NCBI RefSeq assembly: GCF_947496985.1
Contig: NZ_CANMEZ010000010.1
Span: 62,001-126,000 of the forward strand
DNA from: an uncultured Kordia sp.
Lineage (GTDB): Bacteria; Bacteroidota; Bacteroidia; Flavobacteriales; Flavobacteriaceae
Length of the DNA stretch: 64,000 nt
Reading direction: 5' to 3'
In this document: positions 25,138 to 34,343 of the stretch, in pieces
Layout of the letters: the number at the start of each line of letters is the position of its first letter
Numbering within the stretch: position 1 is the first letter of the stretch
The notes under the pieces: model-generated
What the model was told of the DNA's origin: nothing
Databases searched by the model: none
What the model saw: only the letters and a program-made list of their open reading frames with translations
Position numbers and translations under genes: made by a program

Positions 25138-25881
25138 TCACTGTATTTTCCATGATGTATTTAAATTAACATTAAATTCTTCACCAATTTGTGCATCATT
25201 CATAAAAATTAATGGAGTTATATAATTTCGTTCTAAAATTTGAACGTCAAAGAAAAACTGTGCTTTATCGTATAAAGAGTCTTTGTGCTTATTCATAAGT
25301 ACAACTTTCATAGAAAGATCTTTCAATTTATCAAAATTCCATTCAATATTAGGACAATTTAGATCGTAACCATTGTTTGCATCATTCACAGGAATTTTAA
25401 TGGTTAGTGTATCACCAATTCTATACTTTGCATACATAGCAAATGCTCGTTCTTTTTGCTTTTCTTCACATTCAAAAATTGGTTTCCAATAGGCTTTATA
25501 GGAAGTAACTTGCTCTTTTAGTTTAATATTTTTTTGATTTAAATTTCTATAATAGGAGGTTAAGATAATGGAAGACATATCATCGTAGTGCTGTATTCCG
25601 AGTGAATCAAAAAACTTTGTTATGTTTTTCGATTCTTCATGATGTCTTAGCAAATTATTTCTTAAGTGCATACCAATTCCAAAGTGATAATTTCTTGGTG
25701 TAGTATCATTTTCTGAAATATTTTTAAAAGTTTCAATAGCTGTTGCATTCCAATTTTGATCAAGATATTCAAACGAAATTTTTAACTCTTTAGGAATTTT
25801 TTCTTGTCTATTACATGATTGTAGTAGGAATGTCATTATAATAATGAGCATTATTTTTGATATATTTTTCCAATGATTCAT
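25138..25881 (-). CDS. Lipoprotein with DUF6794-type domain
   Basis: A 247-residue lipoprotein: lipobox FLLQSC (Cys23), then IPKELKISFEYLDQNW, ETFKNISENDT and YHFGIGMHLRNNL...DDMSSIILTSYYRNLN, matching the pattern of the DUF6794 family seen in Bacteroidota. The role of that family is unknown. C-terminal part (about 150-247) looks like a separate beta-rich region. First of a two-gene operon. Confidence 0.75.
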   Translation of the reverse strand: MNHWKNISKIMLIIIMTFLLQSCNRQEKIPKELKISFEYLDQNWNATAIETFKNISENDTTPRNYHFGIGMHLRNNLLRHHEESKNITKFFDSLGIQHYDDMSSIILTSYYRNLNQKNIKLKEQVTSYKAYWKPIFECEEKQKERAFAMYAKYRIGDTLTIKIPVNDANNGYDLNCPNIEWNFDKLKDLSMKVVLMNKHKDSLYDKAQFFFDVQILERNYITPLIFMNDAQIGEEFNVNLNTSWKIQ

Positions 25882-26027
25882 ATTGCATAATTTTATTACT
25901 TATGATTATTTTATTTCTCAAAACTTTAACTTTTTTCAATAAAATAAAGCCTTTCAAGTAGCGTTTATATAATGAATCTTGTAGTTCAGGAACTATACAA
26001 TAGTTTCTGTCTTTGTTAGTAAAAGCG

Positions 26028-26053
26028 AAGCGCAACTCATCTTAGTTGCGCTT
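26028..26053 (-). terminator. Terminator downstream of clpB
   Basis: AAGCGCAACT and AGTTGCGCTT pair perfectly over 10 bp around a short loop, followed on the minus strand by TTCGCTTTT. Confidence 0.75.
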
Positions 26054-26060
26054 TGTTTCT

Positions 26061-28667
26061 TTAGGATGGATCAACAATTAAATCAGTTTGATTTCGGAAT
26101 ACGAGTTCGTCATCAAACTCGTCTAATAAAATGATACTGTCTACAGTAACTTTTCCACTAAGAATTTCCTTTGATAGCTGATTTAATACTTTACGTTGAA
26201 TGACACGTTTTACAGGTCGCGCACCAAATTGTGGATCAAATCCTTGTTTTGCTAAAAATGAAATCGCTTCTTCAGTTGCATCAAGTGTAATTTGCTGTTT
26301 AGCCAGCATTTTAATGATATTTTTAAATTGTAATCGTACAATTTCTTTGATGTTATTTTGTGATAAAGGCGTAAACATAACAATATCATCAATTCTATTT
26401 AAAAATTCTGGTCGTACCGTTAACTTTAACAATCCTAATACTTCTACTTTTGCAGCTTCTGTAGCACTATAGGCATCTTCTAACGCTTTGAATTTTTCTT
26501 CAATAATATGACTTCCTATATTTGATGTCATAATAATGATCGTATTTTTAAAATCAGCAATTCGCCCTTTATTATCTGTCAATCTTCCCTCATCTAACAC
26601 TTGCAATAATACATTAAATGTATCGGGATGCGCTTTTTCAATTTCATCTAATAAAACTACAGAATACGGTTTTCTACGAACAGCTTCCGTTAATTGTCCA
26701 CCTTCATCATAACCTACATATCCTGGAGGCGCTCCAACTAAGCGACTTACCGAATGTGACTCTTGGTATTCGCTCATGTCAATTCGTGTCATAGCGCTTT
26801 CATCGTCAAATAAATAAGAGGCAAGTGCTTTGGCTAATTCTGTTTTTCCAACACCAGTTGTTCCTAAGAATAAAAACGAACCAATAGGGCGATTTACATC
26901 TTGCAATCCTGCACGGCTTCTACGAACAGCATCTGAAACAGCAGTAATAGCTTCTTCCTGACCAACTACACGTTTGTGTAATTCGGTTTCCAGTTGTAAT
27001 AACTTTTCACGTTCACTTTGCAGCATTTTTGTCACAGGAATTCCTGTCCATTTGGCTACAACTTCCGCAATATCTTCATTGGTTACTTCTTCTTTAATCA
27101 AAGCGTTTTCTTCTTGTAGCGCTAATACTTCTTGTAAAGCGTCTAAGTTTTCTTGCGCTTCTTTAATTTTTCCGTAGCGTAATTCGGCAACTTTCCCGTA
27201 ATTACCTTCTCGTTCTGCTCGTTCCGCTTCCGCGCGATAATTCTCAATAGCTTCTTTCGTAGCTTGTACTTTATCAACCACATCTTTTTCAGATTGCCAT
27301 TTGGCAAAAATCTCGTTACGTTCTTCTTTGATGTTTGCTAGTTCTGCATTTAGTGATTTTAATTTGGCTTCATCATTTTCGCGTTTAATGGCTTCAATTT
27401 CAATTTCTAATTGCATAATTCTCCTGTCTAAGACATCTAAGTCTTCAGGTTTTGAATTGATCTCCATACGAAGTTTAGAAGCAGCCTCATCAATTAAATC
27501 AATTGCTTTATCTGGTAAGAAACGATTTGTGATATAACGTTGAGAAAGTTCTACAGCAGAAATAATAGCTTCATCTTTAATACGTACTTTATGGTGTGTT
27601 TCGTATTTTTCTTTAATTCCTCTTAAGATAGAAATTGCACTTTCTGTATCTGGTTCGTTCACCATAATTTTCTGGAAACGACGTTCTAACGCTTTATCTT
27701 TTTCAAAGTATTTTTGATATTCATCTAGCGTAGTTGCACCAATTGCTCTTAGTTCTCCACGTGCTAATGCAGGTTTTAGAATATTTGCAGCATCCATAGC
27801 ACCTTGTCCGCCACCAGCGCCGACTAAAGTGTGAATTTCATCAATAAAGAGTACAATATCACCTTCTGCAGAAGTAACTTCTTTGATGACTGCTTTTAGG
27901 CGTTCTTCAAATTCTCCTTTAAATTTGGCTCCAGCAATTAAAGCACCCATATCTAATGAATATATTTGTTTGTCTTTTAAATTTTCAGGAACATCACCTT
28001 GAATGATTCTGTGTGCCATTCCTTCTGCAATAGCAGTTTTACCAACACCAGGCTCACCAACTAATATTGGGTTGTTTTTGGTTCTTCTTGATAAAATTTG
28101 TAAAACTCTACGAATTTCTTCATCACGACCAATAACAGGATCGAGTTTTCCATCGTTTGCCAATTGGTTTAAGTTATTTGCGTATTTATTTAAGGAATTA
28201 TAGGTTTCTTCCGCATTAGCAGAAGTGACACGTTCTCCTTTACTCAATTCTTGGATTGCTGCTTTTAACCCTTTTTCTGTAACTCCTTGATCTTTTAAAA
28301 TTTGCGCAATTTTACTATTCGATTTAAAAATAGCTAATACCAAATGTGATGTAGAAACAAATTCATCGTCCATATCTTTAGCAATAATGCTAGCATCTGT
28401 CAGTGTTTTTCCAGTTGCAGGAGATAACATAATATTTCCACCACTAACTTTTGCATAACTCTGTAAAGTGCTTTCTAATATTTGATGTAATAAAGAAACA
28501 TTTACATCTAGTTTTTTTAATAGAAATGGTAAGACATTGTCATCCACTTCCATGATTGCTTTGAATAAGTGATCATTTTCAATAAGTTGATGTCCGTATG
28601 TTTGTGTAAGCTGTTGGGCTTGTTGCACAGCTTCTTGTGATTTTATGGTATAATTATTAAAGTTCAT
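26061..28667 (-). CDS. clpB: ATP-dependent chaperone ClpB
   Basis: An 868-residue hexameric AAA+ disaggregase working with DnaK. Order: Clp-N repeats (1-145), first AAA+ with Walker A GEPGVGKT at 204-211 and Walker [11 protein letters not shown], the long ClpB-specific coiled-coil M domain (about 405-525, [13 protein letters not shown]...), then the second AAA+ with Walker A GTTGVGKT and [13 protein letters not shown], and a C-terminal domain. Full length and all catalytic motifs are intact. It is divergent from ytxJ and ends at its own terminator. Confidence 0.97.
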   Translation of the reverse strand: MNFNNYTIKSQEAVQQAQQLTQTYGHQLIENDHLFKAIMEVDDNVLPFLLKKLDVNVSLLHQILESTLQSYAKVSGGNIMLSPATGKTLTDASIIAKDMDDEFVSTSHLVLAIFKSNSKIAQILKDQGVTEKGLKAAIQELSKGERVTSANAEETYNSLNKYANNLNQLANDGKLDPVIGRDEEIRRVLQILSRRTKNNPILVGEPGVGKTAIAEGMAHRIIQGDVPENLKDKQIYSLDMGALIAGAKFKGEFEERLKAVIKEVTSAEGDIVLFIDEIHTLVGAGGGQGAMDAANILKPALARGELRAIGATTLDEYQKYFEKDKALERRFQKIMVNEPDTESAISILRGIKEKYETHHKVRIKDEAIISAVELSQRYITNRFLPDKAIDLIDEAASKLRMEINSKPEDLDVLDRRIMQLEIEIEAIKRENDEAKLKSLNAELANIKEERNEIFAKWQSEKDVVDKVQATKEAIENYRAEAERAEREGNYGKVAELRYGKIKEAQENLDALQEVLALQEENALIKEEVTNEDIAEVVAKWTGIPVTKMLQSEREKLLQLETELHKRVVGQEEAITAVSDAVRRSRAGLQDVNRPIGSFLFLGTTGVGKTELAKALASYLFDDESAMTRIDMSEYQESHSVSRLVGAPPGYVGYDEGGQLTEAVRRKPYSVVLLDEIEKAHPDTFNVLLQVLDEGRLTDNKGRIADFKNTIIIMTSNIGSHIIEEKFKALEDAYSATEAAKVEVLGLLKLTVRPEFLNRIDDIVMFTPLSQNNIKEIVRLQFKNIIKMLAKQQITLDATEEAISFLAKQGFDPQFGARPVKRVIQRKVLNQLSKEILSGKVTVDSIILLDEFDDELVFRNQTDLIVDPS

Positions 28668-28835
28668 AACGTTCTAATGTATGTTTTTTGATAATTTTGC
28701 AATTGTTATTCCAATTGTGAATACACGACAAAATGGCGGTTAAAGCGTTTGTTTATAAGACATTTTGACAATTTTATTTTTTTTGAAAGTTTTTGAAACC
28801 ACTTTCGACTCATTGTTTAAATTTAGTGCATACTT

Positions 28836-29231
28836 ATGGGATTATTCAATAAAATATTCGGAAGTTCTAGTCCTTCTGAAACTCCAGAGCCTTCAAAACT
28901 ACGTTGGACACCATTAACAAATGTAAATCAACTTAATACTATTGTTGAAGAGTCGAAAACGCAACCAGTTGCTATTTTTAAACATAGCACACGTTGTGGA
29001 ATTAGCAGAATGGTTATTAAACAGTTTGAAGGATCGTACGATTTGGAAGAAAACCAAATGAAGGTTTATTATTTAGATTTGTTGAATTACCGTCCAATTT
29101 CAGAAGAAGTAGCTGCTCGTTTTCAAGTATGGCATGAAAGTCCACAACTGATTATGATAAAAAATGGAGTTACTGTAGCGCATGCTTCTCATAGTCAAAT
29201 TAATGCAATTCCGTTAGAGCAATTCGTATAA
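28836..29231 (+). CDS. ytxJ: Bacillithiol system redox-active protein YtxJ
   Basis: A 131-residue thioredoxin-fold protein with a single active-site Cys in STRCGISRM (TRCGISR), the mark of YtxJ monothiol bacilliredoxin-like proteins. FQVWHESPQLIMIKNG carries the cis-Pro region. It implies bacillithiol use by this organism. Divergent from clpB, apparently monocistronic. Confidence 0.9.
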   Translation: MGLFNKIFGSSSPSETPEPSKLRWTPLTNVNQLNTIVEESKTQPVAIFKHSTRCGISRMVIKQFEGSYDLEENQMKVYYLDLLNYRPISEEVAARFQVWHESPQLIMIKNGVTVAHASHSQINAIPLEQFV

Positions 29232-29354
29232 GAATTTATAGATTTTTCATTTCAGCTTAAGAATTAAGAATTTTTTAAGAAAGATTTTACTTTCTTATTT
29301 GTACATTGAAATTATCATCATTCAATCATTCAAAAAACGTTCTTAAAGCTGCTA

Positions 29355-30476
29355 ATGAAAACTACCATTAATCTATGGATAATGCTTTTTTTTGCATTTG
29401 CCATACAGTCGTTCGTACTCGCTATTTTATTTTTTTTAAAGCGAAAAGGAGATCGAATAGCTAATAGTATATTCGGAATTTTTCTTCTATTGTTCTCGTA
29501 CAATCAAATTTTCAATTGTGCGTATTGGTCTAACTATCAAAGTCCTCCCGTAGAGCATTTGTCTTTTACCAATTTTATTCCATGGGTTTCTTATGGCCCA
29601 TTATTGTATGTTTATATAAAACGCGTTTTAAAACAGAGTCCATTTACTTGGGCAGATTTTAGACATGCTATACCTATTGTTTGGATATTTAGTGTGTTTG
29701 GGCGTTTCTATTTTTTACCCTACGAAACTAAGTTAAAAATTACCAATGCCAATACATATGAAAACTATGTAAATTGGTGGCCAATTCCTAGAGAGTATAT
29801 GGTCTATACTGTAATGTTGCTAATGTTTTTATACGTTTTTAAAATTTATAATTTGTATAAAAAAGAAAAAGGGAATGTAACTGAGTCGCAACGTTTATGG
29901 GTAAAATCGTTATGGATGTGTTTTTCAGGATATGCATTTGTATTCTTTGTCTATTTCATGTTAATCTATTTTCGATTAATGACTATTTCCAATGATTATT
30001 TAATTGGATATGCAATGGTATTCTTTATAGGAATTGTTTCTTATTATAGTTTTATGCAACCTGATATTTTTTCAGGCACTATAAAATTTCCTTTTACAAA
30101 GTATCGGAATAATGGTTTGTCTTCCTCTATAGCCAATGAAATGAAAGATAAGTTGGTTTTTTTAATGGAATCAGATAAATTATTTTTAGATAATTCGCTT
30201 ACGCTAGATGTGTTATCAGAAGAATTAAACTTATCTCGACATCATACTTCGCAGTTGATCAACGAACATTTTCAGGTAAACTTCTTTGAATTTGTTAATA
30301 ATTATCGGATTGACGAAGCAATTAAGCTTTTGCAAGATCATAAGAATAAGTTAAATATCAATCAGATTATTTACGCTGCAGGATTTAATAATAGAACTTC
30401 ATTTTACAACGCATTCAAGAAAAAGACAGGTATTTCGCCAAGATCATACAGAAATAAGCATAAGAAACTTTCTTAA
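29355..30476 (+). CDS. AraC family regulator with seven-TM sensor (paralogue 1)
   Basis: A 373-residue membrane-bound regulator. Residues 1-230 form about seven hydrophobic helices (MKTTINLWIMLFFAFAIQSF..., FGIFLLLFSYNQIFN, PWVSYGPLLYVYIKRVL). The C-terminal 100 residues are a two-HTH AraC domain (LTLDVLSEELNLSRHHTSQL and AGFNNRTSFYNAFKKKTG). It is a clear paralogue of 31764, sharing long stretches of TM and HTH sequence. It stands 152 bp upstream of the RiPP-like precursor 30628, with the conserved leader hairpin between them. The regulator may sense an envelope signal and control the precursor, by inference. Confidence 0.88.
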   Translation: MKTTINLWIMLFFAFAIQSFVLAILFFLKRKGDRIANSIFGIFLLLFSYNQIFNCAYWSNYQSPPVEHLSFTNFIPWVSYGPLLYVYIKRVLKQSPFTWADFRHAIPIVWIFSVFGRFYFLPYETKLKITNANTYENYVNWWPIPREYMVYTVMLLMFLYVFKIYNLYKKEKGNVTESQRLWVKSLWMCFSGYAFVFFVYFMLIYFRLMTISNDYLIGYAMVFFIGIVSYYSFMQPDIFSGTIKFPFTKYRNNGLSSSIANEMKDKLVFLMESDKLFLDNSLTLDVLSEELNLSRHHTSQLINEHFQVNFFEFVNNYRIDEAIKLLQDHKNKLNINQIIYAAGFNNRTSFYNAFKKKTGISPRSYRNKHKKLS

Positions 30477-30583
30477 TATTCGCTATTTTTTTTTGTAAAT
30501 CTTTATCGGTGTGGATTATTTTGTTGACTTTTCTAGTTTACTTTATGATAGAAATAAACGGCCATTTGTTTTGTAAAGTGGAA

Positions 30584-30606
30584 GCCGAAAAACTTATAGA
30601 GTAGGC
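30584..30606 (+). promoter_or_regulatory. Conserved leader hairpin, copy 1
   Basis: GCC, 17-nt loop GAAAAACTTATAGAGTA, GGC; 21 nt before precursor 30628. Copies at 30839 and 33033 keep the loop while the stem changes. Confidence 0.6.
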
Positions 30607-30627
30607 ATTACTATTACATATTACATC

Positions 30628-30822
30628 ATGAAAAAACGAGAGTTTACACCACTAAAATTTAAAAAATCGGTAGTCTCTAGTTTCAGTACCGCAAAGATAA
30701 AAGGCGGAACTATTGGAATAGAGTCTGTTGACAGATTGAATTGTGAAACAGAAGATTGTACACAAGATTGTATTACACTTTTATATACAAATTGTTACCA
30801 ATGTCCTAACACAACTTGCTAA
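30628..30822 (+). CDS. RiPP precursor-like peptide
   Basis: A 64-residue peptide, leader MKKREFTPLKFKKSVVSSFS and KIKGG boundary; the core (TIGIESVDRLNCETEDCTQD then CITLLYTNCYQCPNTTC) has six Cys and many Thr. First of two precursors downstream of 7TM-AraC paralogue 1. Followed 16 bp later by the second copy of the leader hairpin. No modification enzyme genes nearby. Confidence 0.75.
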   Translation: MKKREFTPLKFKKSVVSSFSTAKIKGGTIGIESVDRLNCETEDCTQDCITLLYTNCYQCPNTTC

Positions 30823-30838
30823 AGCTAAGATAGTAAAA

Positions 30839-30860
30839 GCCGAAAAACCTACGAGTAGGT
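30839..30860 (+). promoter_or_regulatory. Conserved leader hairpin, copy 2
   Basis: GCC, loop GAAAAACCTACGAGTA (one base shorter), GGT (closing G-U possible). Precedes the degenerate precursor 30881; CCTAC/GTAGG can also pair inside. Confidence 0.55.
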
Positions 30861-30880
30861 ATTTTTTAAATTTTAGAATT

Positions 30881-31036
30881 ATAAAAAAACCAACTAAAAT
30901 CAACCTAGCTAAAGCAACAGTTACACAATTAAATAATATAATACAAAGCCAAGTAAAAGGTAATGTTACACGTTCATTTTTGAACTATCATACACGTGGG
31001 CTTTGTACTGTAGGAACTGGAGTTTTATGTTACTAA
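30881..31036 (+). pseudogene. RiPP precursor-like gene with ATA in place of ATG
   Basis: Aligning the three leader elements puts the start codon of this copy at 30881, where ATAAAAAAACCA stands in place of ATGAAAAAACGA. From there 51 codons are open: a KPTKINLAKATVTQLNN leader, QVKGN boundary (GG changed to GN), and a short core ending RGLCTVGTGVLCY. In-frame ATT at 30878 is the only alternative. Either the gene lost its start, or it uses a non-standard start; leader and core remain intact. No ATG exists in the frame between the element and the leader. Confidence 0.6.
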
Positions 31037-31101
31037 TTATCAAATAAAAATCACTAATCATCATTCAAATTTTTATTAATAAACATTAAAATCAAAACAT
31101 T

Positions 31102-31356
31102 ATGAAAAAGTCAGTTATCAAAAATTCATTACAAATTAATAAATCAACAATTGCACATTTAGTACAACAACAAGTTAGAGGAGGAGGAACATATACATGT
31201 CATGGTCATTCTTGCTGTCCTGAATTAACACAGGATCCAACTTGTGCAAACACTTGTGCTAATACGTGTGCATATACATGTAGTCCAGTTTGTACTGATG
31301 AAACTATCAATCCAAGAAGATGTGCAACAGAATCTTTTAGAACTTGTCCAGTATAA
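31102..31356 (+). CDS. RiPP precursor-like peptide, CxxxC-repeat core
   Basis: An 84-residue peptide, leader MKKSVIKNSLQINKSTIAHL with QVRGGG boundary. The core has twelve Cys, including a run of CANTC-CANTC-CAYTC-type repeats (TCANTCANTCAYTCSPVC), before ATESFRTCPV. The repeat unit would allow multiple rings. It lacks the leader hairpin of its neighbours. Follows the degenerate precursor by 65 bp. Confidence 0.75.
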   Translation: MKKSVIKNSLQINKSTIAHLVQQQVRGGGTYTCHGHSCCPELTQDPTCANTCANTCAYTCSPVCTDETINPRRCATESFRTCPV

Positions 31357-31536
31357 TCTCTAAAGAGATGCGACATTATATCTAAAATTCAAAATTGTTT
31401 TTTTCAGCACAAGCTGTTTTTCTAAGTTAGAACAGTGTAATCATTGATATAAAGAATTAAGTTAATAATTCCCCTTTTGGTTATTTTATGATTGCGTTTT
31501 GTGCTCAATAGATTGATTAATTCAATTTTTGTGATG

Positions 31537-31564
31537 ACAACTCCAAGCTTCGGTTTGGAGTTGT
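31537..31564 (+). terminator. Terminator with UUCG tetraloop
   Basis: ACAACTCCAAGC pairs with GTTTGGAGTTGT (one G-T) over 12 bp around a TTCG loop, followed by a T-rich run. A second weaker hairpin (CTTCCAA/TTGGGAG) follows near 31630. The 407-bp gap 31357-31763 holds nothing else. Confidence 0.8.
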
Positions 31565-31763
31565 TTATTTTTTATCAGAGTATACTAAATTTTTTATAAG
31601 TGTTTCGTTTAACTAATATCAAAGCTTCCAAATTTAAAACTTGGGAGTTTTTTATCAAATCATAAAAATTTATATATAGAATTTAATACTTATATACTTT
31701 TTAAGTATCTTACTGAAAGTTGCTAATTATTTTGATAAAATTTTCATGTATTAACCGATAGTA

Positions 31764-32888
31764 ATGAAGCTTAACATTGACATATGGATTTTGCTATTTT
31801 TTGCATTTTCTATGCAAGCTTTTATTTTAGGGTTTTTCTTTTTTATAAAACAGAAAGGAGATAAAGTAGCCAATAGACTTTTTGGAATCTTCTTATTGTT
31901 ATTTTCATACAATTTACTTTACAACTGTGGTTATTGGGCTACTAACGGCGGTGTATATCATCCACATTTTGTATTTACTAATTTAATTCCTTGGATTTCT
32001 TACGGTCCGTTATTGTACTTATATATTCGTCGTGTGTTATATCAAAATAAATTTGGACTAAAAGATGGTGTACATGCAATTCCACTAGTATCTATTTTTT
32101 TAGTTTATGGAAATTTTTTTCTATTACCAGCTTCTGAAAAACTACAAGCGTTAAGAACTACTGTATTTTCTCAAAATATAACATTGATTAAATTATACAG
32201 AGAGTATGTAATAGTAGTAGTTATTTTTGTCATGCTTTTTTATGCAGGATTGATATGTAAAGAGTATTATAACTATAAAAAAGAAACACCTCCAGTTCAA
32301 AAAAAACTTTGGATTGCAAGTTTATTAATTTGTTTTGTAGCATATGTATTTGTTTTCATACTATATTTTGTGTTGAATCATTTTAAGTTAATGACAATTA
32401 CAGGTGATTATATTATAGGGTATTGTATTGTAACGTTTATTGGAGTTGTCTCTTACTTTAGTTTCATGCAGCCAGATATCTTTTCCGGAAAAAAAATCAT
32501 CCCATATATAAAATATCGAAAAAATGGAATGCTAACATCTTTTGCACTTGAAATGAAACAGCAATTAGAAGATTTAATGGAAACAGAAAAAGTATATTTA
32601 GATCATACATTAACGCTTAGTAAACTTGCAGATTTATTAAATCTTTCCAAGCATCATACATCTCAAATTATTAATGAATACTTTCAATCAAACTTCTTCG
32701 AATTTGTAAGCAGTTATCGTATCAAAGAAGCGATTACTTTACTATCAGACACTTCCAATACCATGAATATTAATGAAATTATTGATGTGACAGGATTTAA
32801 TAATCGTTCCTCATTCTATACTGCTTTTAAAAAGAAAACAGGAATGTCGCCAACAGCGTATCAAAAGCATTTTTCTAAAAAGTCTTAA
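31764..32888 (+). CDS. AraC family regulator with seven-TM sensor (paralogue 2)
   Basis: A 374-residue close relative of 29355: the same multi-helix sensor (WILLFFAFSMQAFILG, FGIFLLLFSYN, PWISYGPLLYLYIRRVL) and C-terminal AraC domain (LTLSKLADLLNLSKHHTSQI, TGFNNRSSFYTAFKKKTG). It likewise precedes a leader hairpin and a small precursor (33079). The intervening sequence is also related (TTATCGG..., GGCCA, GGAA-CCGAAAA), which points to duplication of the whole module. Confidence 0.88.
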   Translation: MKLNIDIWILLFFAFSMQAFILGFFFFIKQKGDKVANRLFGIFLLLFSYNLLYNCGYWATNGGVYHPHFVFTNLIPWISYGPLLYLYIRRVLYQNKFGLKDGVHAIPLVSIFLVYGNFFLLPASEKLQALRTTVFSQNITLIKLYREYVIVVVIFVMLFYAGLICKEYYNYKKETPPVQKKLWIASLLICFVAYVFVFILYFVLNHFKLMTITGDYIIGYCIVTFIGVVSYFSFMQPDIFSGKKIIPYIKYRKNGMLTSFALEMKQQLEDLMETEKVYLDHTLTLSKLADLLNLSKHHTSQIINEYFQSNFFEFVSSYRIKEAITLLSDTSNTMNINEIIDVTGFNNRSSFYTAFKKKTGMSPTAYQKHFSKKS

Positions 32889-33032
32889 AAGTATTTTCTA
32901 AAACATAAAGTAAACAATGATCGGGACTGTTCAATATTTGTCAATCCTTATCGGCTCACGTGTGTTTTCTTACATTTTTGATTTCCTTTGAGAAAGAATT
33001 GTTCATGGCCAAAGACATTCGCAATAGCGGAA

Positions 33033-33055
33033 CCCGAAAAGCTAATAGAGTAGGG
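33033..33055 (+). promoter_or_regulatory. Conserved leader hairpin, copy 3
   Basis: CCC, 17-nt loop GAAAAGCTAATAGAGTA, GGG; 23 nt before precursor 33079. Compared with copy 1 (GCC/GGC) the outer pair changed on both sides, which keeps the stem. Confidence 0.6.
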
Positions 33056-33078
33056 ATTTTACTTTAATTTTAATTATT

Positions 33079-33258
33079 ATGAAAAAAAAGAGCATCTCAA
33101 ATATCTTAGTACTAAAAAAGTCAGTTGTAGCTGAATTAAGCGATAAAAACCAACAAGCGATTGTCGGTGGATCTACTGTTTCAACTTCAGTTATACGTGC
33201 ATTATGTGGAACTATTAATCCATTAAACTGCTCAATGAGTGCATTTTGTGCTTATTAA
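33079..33258 (+). CDS. RiPP precursor-like peptide (59 residues)
   Basis: Reading from ATG 33079: leader MKKKSISNILVLKKSVVAEL, IVGG boundary, and a core STVSTSVIRALCGTINPLNC ending SMSAFCAY (three Cys, Ser/Thr-rich). It follows AraC paralogue 2 and leader hairpin copy 3 and is closed by a strong terminator at 33275. As with the others, there is no modification enzyme nearby. Confidence 0.7.
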   Translation: MKKKSISNILVLKKSVVAELSDKNQQAIVGGSTVSTSVIRALCGTINPLNCSMSAFCAY

Positions 33259-33274
33259 TAAATTTTTGAAAAAA

Positions 33275-33305
33275 AAGATCGCCTAAAAACTATTTAGGCG
33301 ATCTT
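33275..33305 (+). terminator. Terminator of precursor 33079
   Basis: AAGATCGCCTAAA, loop AACTA, TTTAGGCGATCTT: 13 perfect base pairs. Confidence 0.85.
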
Positions 33306-33338
33306 ATCATTGTTGTTTTTTAAGTAATTATATGGTAT

Positions 33339-34164
33339 TTATTTGATATACTTGACTAACTTTTTTAAATCTTTAAAATTTATTTTAGTTTTTGCACTTA
33401 CAGAAACAACAACACCATTTGAAGGTAGAAATGTATAAAGAGCTTCATTAGTTGTTGAATCATAAATAGCATAATTTACAATGGATAAAGTTCCATCATT
33501 CTTGTTAATTACATCATCAATTACTTCTTTACTTACAATTTTATAATCATATTTGTAAATTGACTTCAGTTTCTTTAAAGTTTTTTTGTTAGGGCGTTTT
33601 CTTCAGTTAAAAGCGTTTTATTTTTTAATATTCCCAAACCATTTAATTGTTCCCCATATGATTTCATAACTTCTTTTCGTTTCATCTTTTTATATTTTTT
33701 AAATGAAACAATGTTAGATTGTAGTTGTTTAATAGCAAATAGTAAATCAGCTTCTGTAACTTTATCTAAACTACTTTTATCTGATATATCCATTATATCG
33801 TCATTGAATATAATATATAGGAGCTACTTCTCCTAAAAACTTATTTTGACTACATTTTTTGGAAAAAAACCGAGTTGTTCAGATTCCAGATAGTTCAAAT
33901 ATGCATATGCGTCTCTTTCTTTCTTATTTTTCTAAAGTACTTTAAACTCTTCTTTAGTGACAAATTTCACTTGTTCGTTAAAAGTCCATATATTTTGAAT
34001 AGCACTTTTAAGACGTTTTCCAAATTCAGAATCTTCAATAGGAACTAAAAGTGTTTTCTCTTTTAACAAATTAGATTGCTTTACCTTTTTTTTCATTCCT
34101 GGCTGTGCAAAAGCACTTGTGATAGAAATTAGGGAGATGAATACTAGTAGTATTTGTTTTTCAT
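33339..34164 (-). pseudogene. Decayed gene for a secreted protein of unknown family
   Basis: Minus-strand remnants of one secreted protein in several frames. A signal peptide (KQILLVFISLISITSAFAQ) is off-frame from its ATG at 34164 by one A (A5 in place of A6). It leads to PGMKKKVKQSN and then an in-frame TAG after EEFKVL, with KNKKERDAYAYLNYLES beyond. Further shifts precede MDISDKSSLDKVTEADLL (33793). A last shift at an A7 run (33581-33587) leads into KSIYKYDYKIVSKEV...DLKKLVKYIK, ending at 33339. At least four lesions, so not programmed frameshifting. Family not recognised. Confidence 0.75.
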
Positions 34165-34293
34165 ATCAATGATTATTGAATAATTTTAAGTGTGTAATGT
34201 TACGAAGATAAACCCCAAAAACGATACAGTTTATACTATTACAACCCGTAATTATCTAATTATGAGGTAATAACTTAAAAATAAAACAATAAA

Positions 34294-34320
34294 AAAGACC
34301 AGACTAAAAGCCTGATCTTT
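34294..34320 (-). terminator. Terminator of the fumarylacetoacetase gene
   Basis: AAAGACCAG and CTGATCTTT pair with one mismatch around a 9-nt loop, 24 bp past the stop codon of the minus-strand gene. Confidence 0.6.
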
Positions 34321-34343
34321 AATATGATTGTTATAATAAATTG

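Noticed and set aside
18311-33258. A lanthipeptide biosynthetic gene cluster
   Set aside because: Only precursors and regulators are seen; no dehydratase, cyclase, protease or exporter gene is present.
33581-33587. Programmed frameshift at the A7 run
   Set aside because: The same locus has several further lesions (off-frame start, internal TAG, other shifts), so decay explains it better.
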